A stretch of DNA of 61,378 bases from an uncultured bacterium (lineage in GTDB: Bacteria > Verrucomicrobiota > Kiritimatiellia > PWTM01). Below the pieces are notes generated by a model, which did no database searches, was not told the origin of the DNA, and worked only from the letters and a program-made list of their open reading frames with translations. The DNA lies in NCBI GenBank assembly GCA_900661335.1, contig CAACVY010000001.1, forward strand, positions 1 to 61,378, read 5' to 3'. Made by a program: the position numbers and the translations under genes. Below, piece after piece: positions 40,698 to 50,823 of this stretch. Every line of letters begins with the position of its first letter. Within the stretch, counting starts at the first letter, position 1.

Positions 40698-41222
40698 AGG
40701 ACAGTTCCTCGAATCCTGCGATGCTAGCATGGTGCCACGAACAGCGCGATCGGGTCGCTGAGCGCATTCGATTGATTCCGTGTTCTGAGGGCAACAGCAT
40801 CCCAGCATGACGACGGCTGTCTTCTGGTGAGACTGGGTGCCGATGTGCCGCGAGGTGGGCGGGTCCACTGCGACGTTGTGGGGCATCGACTCGATTCGAG
40901 CCCAAGGTCCACACTTGACCCCAACCGCATGCCACACCGGAACGAAGTTTCTGGAAAAACGCCGCGTTCCGTGGAACGTGAACGACTACAAAGTTCCCAA
41001 GCGGCCCCAGTCAGCGAGGGTCCACGCTACCGCGTCCGTTGCCGTGGCGGTCGCCTGACGCCCAGCCTTGCTTTGGCCACTCTGTGAGCGGGGAGCTTCG
41101 CGGCTTCAGTTTCGCGGAGCGGTGGTGTTTTGGCGAGAGATTGCGGCGGCTGTGGCGGGTAGGGCAGCTCCGGGCTTTGACGGCCGGAGGTATCGCTGCG
41201 CGACGAGCGTTCCGCGAACGAA

Positions 41223-41251
41223 TTGCATGTCCGGTGTCGAGCAAGTATATT
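41223..41251 (+). promoter_or_regulatory. Putative sigma70 promoter for the PPi-PFK gene
   Basis: TTGCAT-N17-TATATT 82 bp upstream of the start codon. Confidence 0.6.
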
Positions 41252-41332
41252 TTTGTTATATCTGGTCAGGCCGGTGTCCGTCCGCGAGAGCGGATGCACG
41301 GCAACGACCTCTAGAAGCAGGAGTGGATTCCC

Positions 41333-42565
41333 ATGGCGACGAAACGGAGTGTGAACACTTTAGTAGGCAACATGGTCATTGCACAGAGTGGGGGCCCGAC
41401 GGCGGTGATTAACCAGAGCCTGGTCGGGGCCATTCTGGAGGCGAAGAAGCATCCGGAGATCCGGAAGATCTACGGGTCGCTTCACGGCTTGAAAGGGTTG
41501 TTGGAGGAACGCTTGTGCGATCTTCGGAAAGAAACGCCAGCCAACCTGGAGCTTGTGGCTCGAACGCCATCGGCGGCGTTGGGCTCGGTCCGAAAGAAAC
41601 CCACGCCTGAAGAGTGTGCCCAAATCTTCCAGGTGCTCCAGAAGTACGACATTCGCTACTTCTTCTACATCGGCGGCAACGACAGCGCGGAAACGACCCA
41701 CATCATCAACGAGGAGGCGCGCAAGGCTGGCTTCCCAATACGGTGCTTCCACATCTGCAAGACGATCGACAACGACCTGCGCGAAAACGATCACACGCCC
41801 GGATACGGCAGCGCGGCGAAGTTCGTCGCCCAGGCGTTCATGGGGGACAACCTCGACAACCGCTCGCTGCCTGGTGTGAAAATCAATGTCGTAATGGGCC
41901 GCCACGCGGGATTTTTGACGGCGGCGTCGGCCTTGGCGCGAGTTTGGCCGGATGACGGACCGCACTTGATCTATTTGCCTGAGCGGCCGTTCTCCATGGA
42001 GAAATTCGTGTTAGACGTGCAAGAGGTGTACGCCAAGTACGGCCGCTGTGTGGTGGCCGTGTCGGAAGGCATCGCGGATGAGCACGGCGAGCCGATCGCA
42101 AGCAAGTTCATCAAGGAAACGGACTCCCACGGCAACGTGCAGTTGAGCGGCTCTGGCGCGCTCGGGGACCTGCTCGCTCGCGAGGTCAAAGAAAAGGCGA
42201 AGATCTCGCGGGTTCGGGCGGACACGTTCGGGTATCTGCAGCGGTCCTTCGTGGGTGTCGTTTCCGAAGTGGATGCTCGGGAGGCTCGCCAGGTGGGTGT
42301 GATGGCCATTCGGTTCGCTACGCGTGGGGATGTCACCAGTGGCAGCACCGCGATTCGGCGAGCACCAGGACGGGCGTACAAGATTTCGATCGAATGCGTA
42401 GAGCTGTCCAAGGTGGCGAAAGAAACCCGTCACATGCCCGACGAGTTCATTGCGCCCTCTGGGCACGACGTGACCCAAGCGTTCCTAGAGTATGTCCGGC
42501 CAATCGTGGGCGAGCTCCCGAAGATCGGTCGCCTGAAGATGGTTCCGGTTCCGAAAAAGGATTGA
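41333..42565 (+). CDS. Diphosphate-dependent 6-phosphofructokinase
   Basis: IAQSGGPTAVINQSLVGAI; YFFYIGGNDSAETTHII; HICKTIDNDLRENDHTPGYGSAAKF; VVMGRHAGFLTAASAL. RBS caggag upstream. Confidence 0.92.
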   Translation: MATKRSVNTLVGNMVIAQSGGPTAVINQSLVGAILEAKKHPEIRKIYGSLHGLKGLLEERLCDLRKETPANLELVARTPSAALGSVRKKPTPEECAQIFQVLQKYDIRYFFYIGGNDSAETTHIINEEARKAGFPIRCFHICKTIDNDLRENDHTPGYGSAAKFVAQAFMGDNLDNRSLPGVKINVVMGRHAGFLTAASALARVWPDDGPHLIYLPERPFSMEKFVLDVQEVYAKYGRCVVAVSEGIADEHGEPIASKFIKETDSHGNVQLSGSGALGDLLAREVKEKAKISRVRADTFGYLQRSFVGVVSEVDAREARQVGVMAIRFATRGDVTSGSTAIRRAPGRAYKISIECVELSKVAKETRHMPDEFIAPSGHDVTQAFLEYVRPIVGELPKIGRLKMVPVPKKD

Positions 42566-42628
42566 GCCACCTGATTTCGAGGGTTCGGGGTTGCACCCAT
42601 CGTGGGTGAACGGCCCTCGGCTACTTGG

Positions 42629-42988
42629 ATGAACCGGCACGTTGTCATCACCGTCATTCTGTTGATTTGCAGCAACGTCTTCATGACGTTTGCGTGGTAC
42701 GCTCACCTTCGCAATTTGTCCGACCGGCCGTGGTTCATCGCGGCGCTGGCGAGCTGGGGGATTGCATTGTTCGAGTACATGCTGCAAGTCCCAGCCAACC
42801 GTATCGGACACCAGGTTCTCAGCGTGCCTCAGCTCAAAATCTTGCAGGAAGCGATCACGCTGACGGTCTTCGTGCCGTTCTCGGTGCTGTATCTGCGGGA
42901 ACCGGTGCGGAGCGACTACGTCTGGGCGGCGTTGTGCGTGATGGGTGCGGTCTTCTTCGTATTTCGGGCCAAACTGATGGGCTCATGA
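42629..42988 (+). CDS. DMT/DUF486 family small membrane protein
   Basis: MNRHVVITVILLICSNVFMTFAWYAHLRNL...ALFEYMLQVPANRIGHQVLSVPQLKILQEAITLTVFVPFSVLYLREP. Confidence 0.85.
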   Translation: MNRHVVITVILLICSNVFMTFAWYAHLRNLSDRPWFIAALASWGIALFEYMLQVPANRIGHQVLSVPQLKILQEAITLTVFVPFSVLYLREPVRSDYVWAALCVMGAVFFVFRAKLMGS

Positions 42989-43013
42989 CTCCATCCGCCC
43001 GGCGGTCGGTACG

Positions 43014-43484
43014 ATGAGCGAACCGCGAGCACAGGGTAGCTCGATCCCTTGGCGGCAGATCCAACCGCTTCCAGCCCGTGCGTTGGCACTGGCGGCGTGG
43101 GTGTTCTCGCGTCAAAAGGACGGAGAGCACAAATTCGCCCACTCGTGGCGCGTGATGCGACGAGTTCGGGGGCCGATGCTCCGTGCGGCGGCGGCACTCC
43201 ACGACGTGGTGGAAAGCGGGGGGTGCACGCTGGAAGACTTGTGCGCAGCGGGTTTTCCTGACCGTGTTGTGCAGTGGGTGGACTTACTTTCGAAGCGCCC
43301 GGGCGAAGAGTACCTTGCCTATATTCGCCGCCTGGCCGTTTCGAAAGCGGCACGAACGATCAAGCTAGCCGACTTGGCCGATAACATGGTCCACAAAGGT
43401 CGCACCGACCCGGATCGCCGAGCTCGCTACATGACTGCCTTGGCGTGGTTGCGGCCCCGACGGCCTCGCAAGCTGTCCGCATAA
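43014..43484 (+). CDS. Small HD-domain phosphohydrolase, SpoT/MESH1-hydrolase-like
   Basis: DGEHKFAHSWRVM; ALHDVVESGGCTLEDL; AARTIKLADLADNMVH. Confidence 0.75.
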   Translation: MSEPRAQGSSIPWRQIQPLPARALALAAWVFSRQKDGEHKFAHSWRVMRRVRGPMLRAAAALHDVVESGGCTLEDLCAAGFPDRVVQWVDLLSKRPGEEYLAYIRRLAVSKAARTIKLADLADNMVHKGRTDPDRRARYMTALAWLRPRRPRKLSA

Positions 43485-43797
43485 CTTCCTCGCAGGCTAG
43501 TCCGTCGGAAGTCAGGTGTCGGAGGCACTAGGACGCGCCCATGGTGGGCCACGCCTGCACCCGTGGCGTTTCCCCCAAGCGCTGTCGAGTGAGTCATTTC
43601 CGGTGTTTTGCCTTCAAAATCGAAAGGATCTGCGCGGTTCCAGATTGATCTTGGCCGCCGTACCTGTTGAGTCCCATCGTGCGGCGGTGGCCGAAGTCGT
43701 GTCGTGGAAGGGAAAGCCCGTCACTTCGTACGCCCACGTGGAAATTCGTCAACGCACTCCATGACCCGCCACAGAGCAAAGGTGAGGTGGCGTGGCT

Positions 43798-45057
43798 CTA
43801 AGCTGAGGCGTCCCGCGCAGTTGTGGTACGAACCTCGGCCATAAGAAGGCCGAACGCGATCGCGAGCAAATTCAGTCCAATGTCCGGCATCCGTGGTCGG
43901 CGCGTGAACGTGAGCCATTGCAACGACTCCGCCCAACATGCCACAATGAGGAATCCCAATGCGATCCAACCCCAATGGCATCCGCACGCACGAACTTGTC
44001 GAAGACGAAATCCAAAACTCCGTTGCGCGAGCCACGCAAACACCGCGAACACGGCGAGATGGCCGGTTTTGTGCAAGTCGATTCGCGCGATGGACCGACG
44101 AACACGCGCCGCTATTTGGTGTGCGAGGGTGGGTACTTGGGTTGTTTTCTGCGCCGGCGGTGGGGGAGAAGGGGACGCAGCGGCTTCGCTCGCTGAAGGT
44201 AGGACCGGCTTGGCAGACACAGCCTGCTGGGGGCCTTGGGAAACACCTGAGACTGAGGGCTCCGGTACGTTGGCCCATTGCTGCAGGTGGTGTTGGAACC
44301 GTGCGATGGCGGAGTCGGGCACCCACATCCCTACCCAAATCAGTGCAGTCCATGCCGCCAACGCCCATCCACCTCGTCGAGTGCCCAACCGCAGGCATCG
44401 AAAGCTGTGAACGGCCAGCGCAACCCAAAGCAGCGCCCAGGCCGCAAAGACCCATGTGGTAGCCGGGTGCTGCACCGCGCGGACCGCTTCGAAGCGGGAG
44501 CACTCCAGCGTGCCTCCCTCCCCTTGATGGGCGAGGGCGAAGGTCCAGGACTCTGCGTCGGGAGGCGGGTGAAAGCGATGCTCGAATGCATGCCACCCTC
44601 GCGTGCCGGTGAGTTCGGCGGCCGTATGCGGCAGATCCCATCGGGCACGTCCGTCGCGGTCACGCACGAAGAAGAGCGCCCGTGCGACTAAATATGGGTA
44701 CTCACCGGGTTGAATTCTCTCGCCCCGCCAGGATCCGCGAACGACGATGGCTTCCGCCGGTTGAGGATTGGTGATCACGTACCGCAAGATCGGGTGACAG
44801 GTGGGGGACGCCGCCAGGCGAACGACTGGAGATGTCGAGGTGCGAACCCACTCGACGCCCGGGTCGTGGACTCCCATCCATGCGGCGTGGATCCCATTCG
44901 ATGGAATCGCGTCGTCGGGTGCCCAGGGTGGGAGCAAATTCTGGCCGACGTCCCGGTACAGAGGCCACGAGAGAAAAAAGGTCCACATGGCCACCAGCGA
45001 GGCGATCACTGGGGCCACGATTCGCGCGGCAGTTGGATGTTCGACATTCTGGTTCAC
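43798..45057 (-). CDS. VanZ-like family membrane protein
   Basis: IDLHKTGHLAVFAVFAWLAQRSFGFRL...AESLQWLTFTRRPRMPDIGLNLLAIAFGLL (VanZ-type E..Q and DxxxN motifs). Confidence 0.75.
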   Translation of the reverse strand: MNQNVEHPTAARIVAPVIASLVAMWTFFLSWPLYRDVGQNLLPPWAPDDAIPSNGIHAAWMGVHDPGVEWVRTSTSPVVRLAASPTCHPILRYVITNPQPAEAIVVRGSWRGERIQPGEYPYLVARALFFVRDRDGRARWDLPHTAAELTGTRGWHAFEHRFHPPPDAESWTFALAHQGEGGTLECSRFEAVRAVQHPATTWVFAAWALLWVALAVHSFRCLRLGTRRGGWALAAWTALIWVGMWVPDSAIARFQHHLQQWANVPEPSVSGVSQGPQQAVSAKPVLPSASEAAASPSPPPPAQKTTQVPTLAHQIAARVRRSIARIDLHKTGHLAVFAVFAWLAQRSFGFRLRQVRACGCHWGWIALGFLIVACWAESLQWLTFTRRPRMPDIGLNLLAIAFGLLMAEVRTTTARDASA

Positions 45058-45068
45058 GCGGCAGAGCC

Positions 45069-46127
45069 CTACGGGAACAGCGGAAGGCGGATCTCACGAC
45101 CTTCCTGCATGCTTCGCCAAACTGCCTCGGTGAACTCCATGTAACGGACGCCATCCTCGAACGTAGTGAGGCGCACGGGCTGTTCGCCGCGGATGGCGGC
45201 CACGAAGTCCGCTTCGACTCGCCACTCACCACGTTCATGTGGTGGGATCTCTAGACGGGCAAGGCCTGCATCGCCTCGTCGCCCCATCCACAGTTGGCCG
45301 TCACGGAACACCAGCACGGCAAGATCCCCGTACAGCCACGTGCCGGCACCTTCTTGGAACGCGGTGACGGTACTCTGTTGGATGTGGAGTAGGGCGCCCC
45401 CGGCCAATTCCGCGAGGACGTCGAGGTGATCGGGGATGCGCACGGCGCCCAGCGAGCCGTCCTCACGCCGGCGATAGGGGACGAAGACGCGGCCCATGGC
45501 CATGACCCGAGTGGCCTCGCCAACCCAGCGCAAAATCATTTCGTAGACCACGCCGAGCATCTGGATGTTGAAGCCGTTGAGTGCAATGTCTTGGCGCCAG
45601 TGCAACGGCTGATCAGGGTCCAAGAACCCCCGCGGCTCACGGTGTTCGATGTAGCGGAGCGTGCCCAGCTGTCCCTCCGCGAGCAAGCGGCGAACCGTCA
45701 GATCCACGCCCAAGCTGAACGGCGAGGGAACGATTTGGGCCACCAAGTGAGGACGACGCCGTGCCGCCTCCCACATGGCTCGGGCCTCGGCGGCGTTCAT
45801 GGCCATGCGGGCCTCGGTCAATACGTGCTTGCCGCATTCAAGCGCGGCGATTGTGATGGGCGCGTGAAGATATGGCCAGGTGCCGATCACGATCGCGTTG
45901 GTCTCCGGATCTTCCACCGCTTCGCGCCAGTGACGGTAAATCCGGGGGATCCCAAATTGTTCCGCGACGCGTCGCGAGGACGCCTCGGTTCGGTTAACAA
46001 CGCCGACAATGCGGACCCCGGGCAATGCTTGCAACCCGGGGATGTGACGCAGACAGGTGTTGGCGCCGGCGCCGACGATGCCCACTCGGATGTCGAGATT
46101 CGAAGTGTTCATGGTGGCTTCGCTCAT
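45069..46127 (-). CDS. Gfo/Idh/MocA family oxidoreductase
   Basis: VGIVGAGANTCLRHIPGLQALPGVRIVGVVNRT; ALECGKHVLTEARMAMNAAEARAMWEAA. Start 46127 or 46112. Confidence 0.9.
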   Translation of the reverse strand: MSEATMNTSNLDIRVGIVGAGANTCLRHIPGLQALPGVRIVGVVNRTEASSRRVAEQFGIPRIYRHWREAVEDPETNAIVIGTWPYLHAPITIAALECGKHVLTEARMAMNAAEARAMWEAARRRPHLVAQIVPSPFSLGVDLTVRRLLAEGQLGTLRYIEHREPRGFLDPDQPLHWRQDIALNGFNIQMLGVVYEMILRWVGEATRVMAMGRVFVPYRRREDGSLGAVRIPDHLDVLAELAGGALLHIQQSTVTAFQEGAGTWLYGDLAVLVFRDGQLWMGRRGDAGLARLEIPPHERGEWRVEADFVAAIRGEQPVRLTTFEDGVRYMEFTEAVWRSMQEGREIRLPLFP

Positions 46128-47461
46128 GTAAGTGCGGATTCCAGGCGTGCGGCCAAAATCTCGATTTCCTCTTTGGTCCGCTTCTCGGTAAAAGCGAGCA
46201 ACAGCACGCGATCCATATCGCGGTAGTAGCGGCTCACAGGAAATCCTGCTGCGATGCCGTGATCCAGGAGGCGCCCCACGACCTCTGAAGCGTCGCGCGG
46301 CAACACCAGTGCGAACTCGTTGAAAAAGGGCCGCTCGAAGGCGCGCCGAACGCCAGGGATTCGGGTGAGTCGCTGCAGGGCATACGTCGCATTGGCGGCG
46401 CAGGTTCGTGCCAGCTCGACGAAGCCTTCACGGCCAAGGAGGCACAAGAAGATCAACGCCCGCAGGGCGCACAGCGCTTCGTTGGTGCAAATGTTGGACG
46501 TCGCCTTCTCGCGACGTATATGCTGCTCGCGGGCCTGGAGAGTCAGGACGAATCCTCGTCTGCCTCGCTTGTCCTGAGTGACCCCGACGACGCGCCCCGG
46601 CATTTGACGCACATGCGCTCGTCGCGTCGCCATGAAGCCGAGGTAGGGCCCGCCGAACGACAGCGGCAGCCCGAGGCTTTGTCCCTCGCCGGTGGCGATG
46701 TCCATGCCCATGTCGCCCGGGGGTTTCAACAGCGCCAACGAGATCGGATACACCGAGAGGATAGCCAGCGCTCCTGCGCGGTGGGCCGCGTCCGCCAGGT
46801 CGGAATAGTCGTCCACACATCCGAAAAAGTTCGGGTTTTGTAGGACCAACACGGCGGTGTGTTCGTCCAACCTGGAGCGTATGGCTTCGCGGTCAGTTCC
46901 GCCATTGCGCAGCGGGATTTCCTCGTACTCGATCTGCAGGTTCCGAGTATACGAACGCAGCATCGTCCGGTAGATCGGATTGACCCCTTCGTCCACGAGC
47001 ACGCGCGGCCGCTCGGTGATCCGCAGCCCCATCATGACAGCTTCGAAGAGGGCAGTACCGCCGTCATAGAGCGAGGCATTGGCCACGTCCATTTGGGTCA
47101 GGCGGGCGATCATCGTTTGATACTCGAAGATGGCCTGTAAGGTGCCCTGCGAGGCCTCGGGCTGGTACGGCGTGTAGGCTGTGAAAAACTCGCCGCGGGA
47201 GGCCAGGGCGTCCACGGCGGATGGGATGAAATGGTCGTAGAACCCGCCGCCGCAGAAGTTGACCAACTGAGCAGAATTGCGCGCGGCGAGCGCCCGAATT
47301 TCGCGGAGCATCTCCATCTCCGAGAGGCCAGGGGGGAGTCGAAAGTCATCCGTCTGCCATTCGGCCGGAATGTCGGCAAAGAGGTCGTCTACGCTCCGGG
47401 CGCCCACCGCGCTCAGCATGCGCTGGATGTCATCCGAAGACGCTGAGGTGAAATTAGTCAT
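46124..47461 (-). CDS. gcvPA: Glycine dehydrogenase (aminomethyl-transferring) subunit 1
   Basis: LVNFCGGGFYDHFIPSAVDALASRGEFFTAYTPYQPEASQGTLQAIFEYQTMIARLTQMDVANASLYDGGTALFEAVMM; EKATSNICTNEALCALRA. Confidence 0.95.
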   Translation of the reverse strand: MTNFTSASSDDIQRMLSAVGARSVDDLFADIPAEWQTDDFRLPPGLSEMEMLREIRALAARNSAQLVNFCGGGFYDHFIPSAVDALASRGEFFTAYTPYQPEASQGTLQAIFEYQTMIARLTQMDVANASLYDGGTALFEAVMMGLRITERPRVLVDEGVNPIYRTMLRSYTRNLQIEYEEIPLRNGGTDREAIRSRLDEHTAVLVLQNPNFFGCVDDYSDLADAAHRAGALAILSVYPISLALLKPPGDMGMDIATGEGQSLGLPLSFGGPYLGFMATRRAHVRQMPGRVVGVTQDKRGRRGFVLTLQAREQHIRREKATSNICTNEALCALRALIFLCLLGREGFVELARTCAANATYALQRLTRIPGVRRAFERPFFNEFALVLPRDASEVVGRLLDHGIAAGFPVSRYYRDMDRVLLLAFTEKRTKEEIEILAARLESALT

Positions 47462-47787
47462 GTCGATCCCTTTCTCGCCATGAATGTGCGTCATGATGAC
47501 GCGGTCCGCTAGTCGTTGCAACGATGAACGAGGGAAGGCCCGGTGAGGTGGGTCGGGAGGGGCCGTGGAGACCGCGGGCATTTCGCGACATACGCGGCGG
47601 GATTGAGTTCGATGTTCCATCCTTGCGACCGAGATGCTGCGTGAGAATGCAACGGCCGCCGAATCGGTTTTGCGTATGGAGTCGGGACCACAGTGCCAGC
47701 GCTTTGGCCTCAGTTGAGCCAGTCCGCACTGGCTGCCCCTTCGCTCAGCCAGGGTGAACCACCAGCGCGCGTGAGCCCCGCGGCCGG

Positions 47788-50130
47788 TTACTTGACCTGG
47801 AGCCAGGGTTCTCCGGTGCCGGCAATGACCGCTTGGCCAAACGCAACCCCGCCGTCGTTGGGAGCAACTTTCTGGTGGGTCAGCACCCTGAACCCGCGGT
47901 GTTCTAACTCGTTCGACAAGCTCTCGTGGAGAAGACGGTTCATAAATACACCGCCGGACATTCCGACCGTCGTCATGCCGGTTTGCTCCCGTGCATGTTC
48001 TACCATGCGCAGCGCGGCTTGGACCATTGCGGCGTGGAACGTGCGTGCAATATCCGGAACGCGGTCGAGGAGCCGAGGCACCGCGTAGAGCCAACGAAAC
48101 AGCGGTGACCAGTCCACCCACAGAAATTCCCCCTCGAGTTCCGCGGACCAAAACGTACGGGCGAGCGACTCGTCCGCCCAACCCGGCCGTGCGCGGGCCT
48201 CCAAGCGTACGGCGGTCTGTCCCTCATATGTGACGGTTTCCGGCGCCAGGTGCAGCGCTGCGGCAACGGAGTCAAAGACGCGACCCGCTGCATGCGTCGC
48301 GAACACGTTCCACGATCGTTGAACTTGGGCTTGCCAGATCTCGGCGGTGCGTTCGGGAATTCCAAGGCGGCGTGCGATCGCTTCCAGCGAATCCACCTTT
48401 AACACGAGCCACCGCGCAAAGATCTGTCGTACGGGCTCGCGCACGGCCGCGTCCCCGCCGAGAAGCGGTGCAGGTCGGAACGACGCCAGGCGGCGCGCAT
48501 GGGCGAAGTTAGGAAGGAGGAACAACTCCGCGCCCCAGATCGTTCCATCGGGCCCCAAGCCGGTGCCATCCCAAGCTAACACCAGGCCCGACTCGCACCC
48601 ATGCTCGGCGAGCACCGCCACGGCGTGTGCATGGTGGTGCTGAATGCGCACGACCGACCCATGATGCTTCAATGCCAGTTCCTCGCCCAGGCGAGTGGAG
48701 TGGTAGTCCGGATGCAGATCCACGGCCACCACCGAAGGGTGGATGCGAAGAAAGTCCGGTAGTGAAGTTGCAACTTTGCGCAAGTGCGCCACAGCTTCGG
48801 GCGCTTCGAGGTCCCCGATGTGGGGCGACATCCAAACGCAGTTGCCCTCGGCCACCGCGACCGTGTTCTTCAGCTCGGCACCCATAGCCAGTACCGATCG
48901 TTGGAGCGGCCGATGCAACCGAACAGGCTCGGGCGCCCACCCGCGGGCACGCCGCCAGACCTGCAAGGTTCCAGATCGCGGGGTGGCCAGAGAGTCGTCA
49001 GCGCGAAATTGGATCTCCCGGTTGTGGAGCAACAACAGATCCGCCACATCGCGCAACGCGGTAAGAGCTTCTTCGTTGGACAAACAGATCGGCGCACCAC
49101 TTCGGTTGCCGCTGGTCATGACCAGTAAGTCGAATGGAGGAACGGGGTCGTCACGGAGAGGCATCCCTAGCAACAGTTGCAGTGGCGTGGCGGGCAACAT
49201 GATGCCGATGGTGCCCGTGTCAGGTGAAAGCCATTCCACCAGCCGTTGGCCAAGCGGCGTTGGGTCTAGGATGACAATCGGGGTTACGGGCGGTCCGAGG
49301 GCGTCGCGGAGTTCGTCCGGGACCACGACGTACCGAAGGAGGGTGTCCAAGTCGCGCGCCATGACGGCGAGGGGTTTCGAGGGGCGGCGCTTGCGCTCGC
49401 GGAGCCGGCGGACCGCATCGGGCTGGGTCGCGTCCACCGCCAGTAGAAACCCGCCCATGCCCCGCAGTGCGACAATGCGACCCGCTGCCAAGGCGGCCCG
49501 CGCAACGCGAATCGGTTCGCCCGACACCGGTTGGCCGTCGGATGTGACCAGCTGCAGACGTGGGCCGCAGATCGGGCATGCGATGCTCTCCGCGTGAAAT
49601 CGCCGGTCGCTCGGATCCTCGTATTCGCGTTGACACGCGGCACAGAGAGGAAACACGCGCATGGTGGTGCGCACACGATCGTACGGCATGGACTCGATCA
49701 CGGTGTAGCGAGGTCCGCAGTCGCAGCACGTGGTGAAGGGATACCCATACCGGCGGTTGGAGGGATCCAGGACTTCTACACGGCACGCGTCGCACATCGC
49801 CATGTCCGGTGGAATCCCAGGTCGCGCGGTGGGATCCTCCCCGCCATACCGAATGTGGAAAGGTCCGTGTGCTCCGGGGGGAATCCGCATGAGCTCCACG
49901 GTGCGGATCGAGTCCACTCGAGCACGCGGCGGGAGGCGCGACGGCAACTCGTCCAAAAACCGCTGCACCAGCTCCTCGGGTCCTTCGAGTGCCAACCGCA
50001 CGGTGCCCGTGCGGTTCTGCACCCACCCGCCCAGCCCTGCGGCCGTGGCCAGGCGGTGGAGCGCGGGACGGAACCCCACGCCCTGGACGATCCCAGTGAG
50101 GTCAACGACATGACGGATCCAACACGACAC
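47788..50130 (-). CDS. hypF: Carbamoyltransferase HypF ([NiFe]-hydrogenase maturation)
   Basis: Acylphosphatase domain GIVQGVGFRPALHRLA; zinc motifs CDACRVEV/CCDCGPRYT/CAACQREY/CPICGPRL; RERKRRPSKPLAVMARD; HHHAHAVAVLAEHG; MSGGVFMNRLL. Confidence 0.97.
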   Translation of the reverse strand: MSCWIRHVVDLTGIVQGVGFRPALHRLATAAGLGGWVQNRTGTVRLALEGPEELVQRFLDELPSRLPPRARVDSIRTVELMRIPPGAHGPFHIRYGGEDPTARPGIPPDMAMCDACRVEVLDPSNRRYGYPFTTCCDCGPRYTVIESMPYDRVRTTMRVFPLCAACQREYEDPSDRRFHAESIACPICGPRLQLVTSDGQPVSGEPIRVARAALAAGRIVALRGMGGFLLAVDATQPDAVRRLRERKRRPSKPLAVMARDLDTLLRYVVVPDELRDALGPPVTPIVILDPTPLGQRLVEWLSPDTGTIGIMLPATPLQLLLGMPLRDDPVPPFDLLVMTSGNRSGAPICLSNEEALTALRDVADLLLLHNREIQFRADDSLATPRSGTLQVWRRARGWAPEPVRLHRPLQRSVLAMGAELKNTVAVAEGNCVWMSPHIGDLEAPEAVAHLRKVATSLPDFLRIHPSVVAVDLHPDYHSTRLGEELALKHHGSVVRIQHHHAHAVAVLAEHGCESGLVLAWDGTGLGPDGTIWGAELFLLPNFAHARRLASFRPAPLLGGDAAVREPVRQIFARWLVLKVDSLEAIARRLGIPERTAEIWQAQVQRSWNVFATHAAGRVFDSVAAALHLAPETVTYEGQTAVRLEARARPGWADESLARTFWSAELEGEFLWVDWSPLFRWLYAVPRLLDRVPDIARTFHAAMVQAALRMVEHAREQTGMTTVGMSGGVFMNRLLHESLSNELEHRGFRVLTHQKVAPNDGGVAFGQAVIAGTGEPWLQVK

Positions 50131-50144
50131 ACTTACAGCCTACG

Positions 50145-50552
50145 TCAGAAGCGGCGCGGCTGCGACCCAGGATAGCGGTAGGATCCCTGGAGCGGGAAGA
50201 CGTCTTTGAGGTGCCGAACCTCGGGACGGGCACCGTCGGGAGTGCCGATGACCTCCACGACATCGAAGCGAATGAACTGTGGCGGGTGGCGGGGAAAACG
50301 GCGTTGTATATAACGAAGTGCGGCGCGCGAAAGGTAACGGCGCTTGGCGCTGTCTACCGCTGCTGCAGGCCGACCGAAGGTTTCGCTGGCGCGGGTTTTG
50401 ACTTCCAGGAACACCAGCGTGTCGCCTTCCCATCCAACCAAGTCCAGTTCGTCTCGACGGCCCACGCGTACGCGTCGGCCAATGATACGCATTCCCGCGC
50501 GCCGCAGTTCGGCTTCAGCGATTCGTTCGCCCCACTCGCCAGGTCGGAGCAT
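50145..50552 (-). CDS. YraN/UPF0102 family endonuclease-like protein
   Basis: GEWGERIAEAELRRAGMRIIGRRVRVGRRDELDLVGWEGDTLVFLEVKTRASETFG. Start may lie further upstream. Confidence 0.85.
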   Translation of the reverse strand: MLRPGEWGERIAEAELRRAGMRIIGRRVRVGRRDELDLVGWEGDTLVFLEVKTRASETFGRPAAAVDSAKRRYLSRAALRYIQRRFPRHPPQFIRFDVVEVIGTPDGARPEVRHLKDVFPLQGSYRYPGSQPRRF

Positions 50553-50778
50553 TTCGGCGCCCGTTGCCCCGAGCCATCGCAGGAGTGCCTGCCACACGGA
50601 CCGCGCGTTCACACGGAGAATTATACGACCCTGCGGGGTAGGGCAGCGAGCAACAAAGTTGCTTGGCTTCTGGCCACAGGTAGCTAAGCGCGCGAATGTC
50701 TTCCACGAGTTACGGGGCCGAACGAACCCATGGCGCAGGTCGCGACTGGCGTTACCGAGGTCGAAAGCGCTGACACTA

Positions 50779-50823
50779 TCCAACCTTTGGACGGGACACC
50801 CGTGAACTTCTCCAAACCTTGGA
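50779..50823. repeat. Two TCCAA-N3-TTGGA palindromes, 32 bp apart
   Basis: TCCAACCTTTGGA at 50779-50791 and TCCAAACCTTGGA at 50811-50823 in noncoding DNA. Confidence 0.45.

Noticed and set aside
47462-47787. Possible glycine riboswitch upstream of gcvPA
   Set aside because: Read on the minus strand; no recognisable glycine aptamer core seen.
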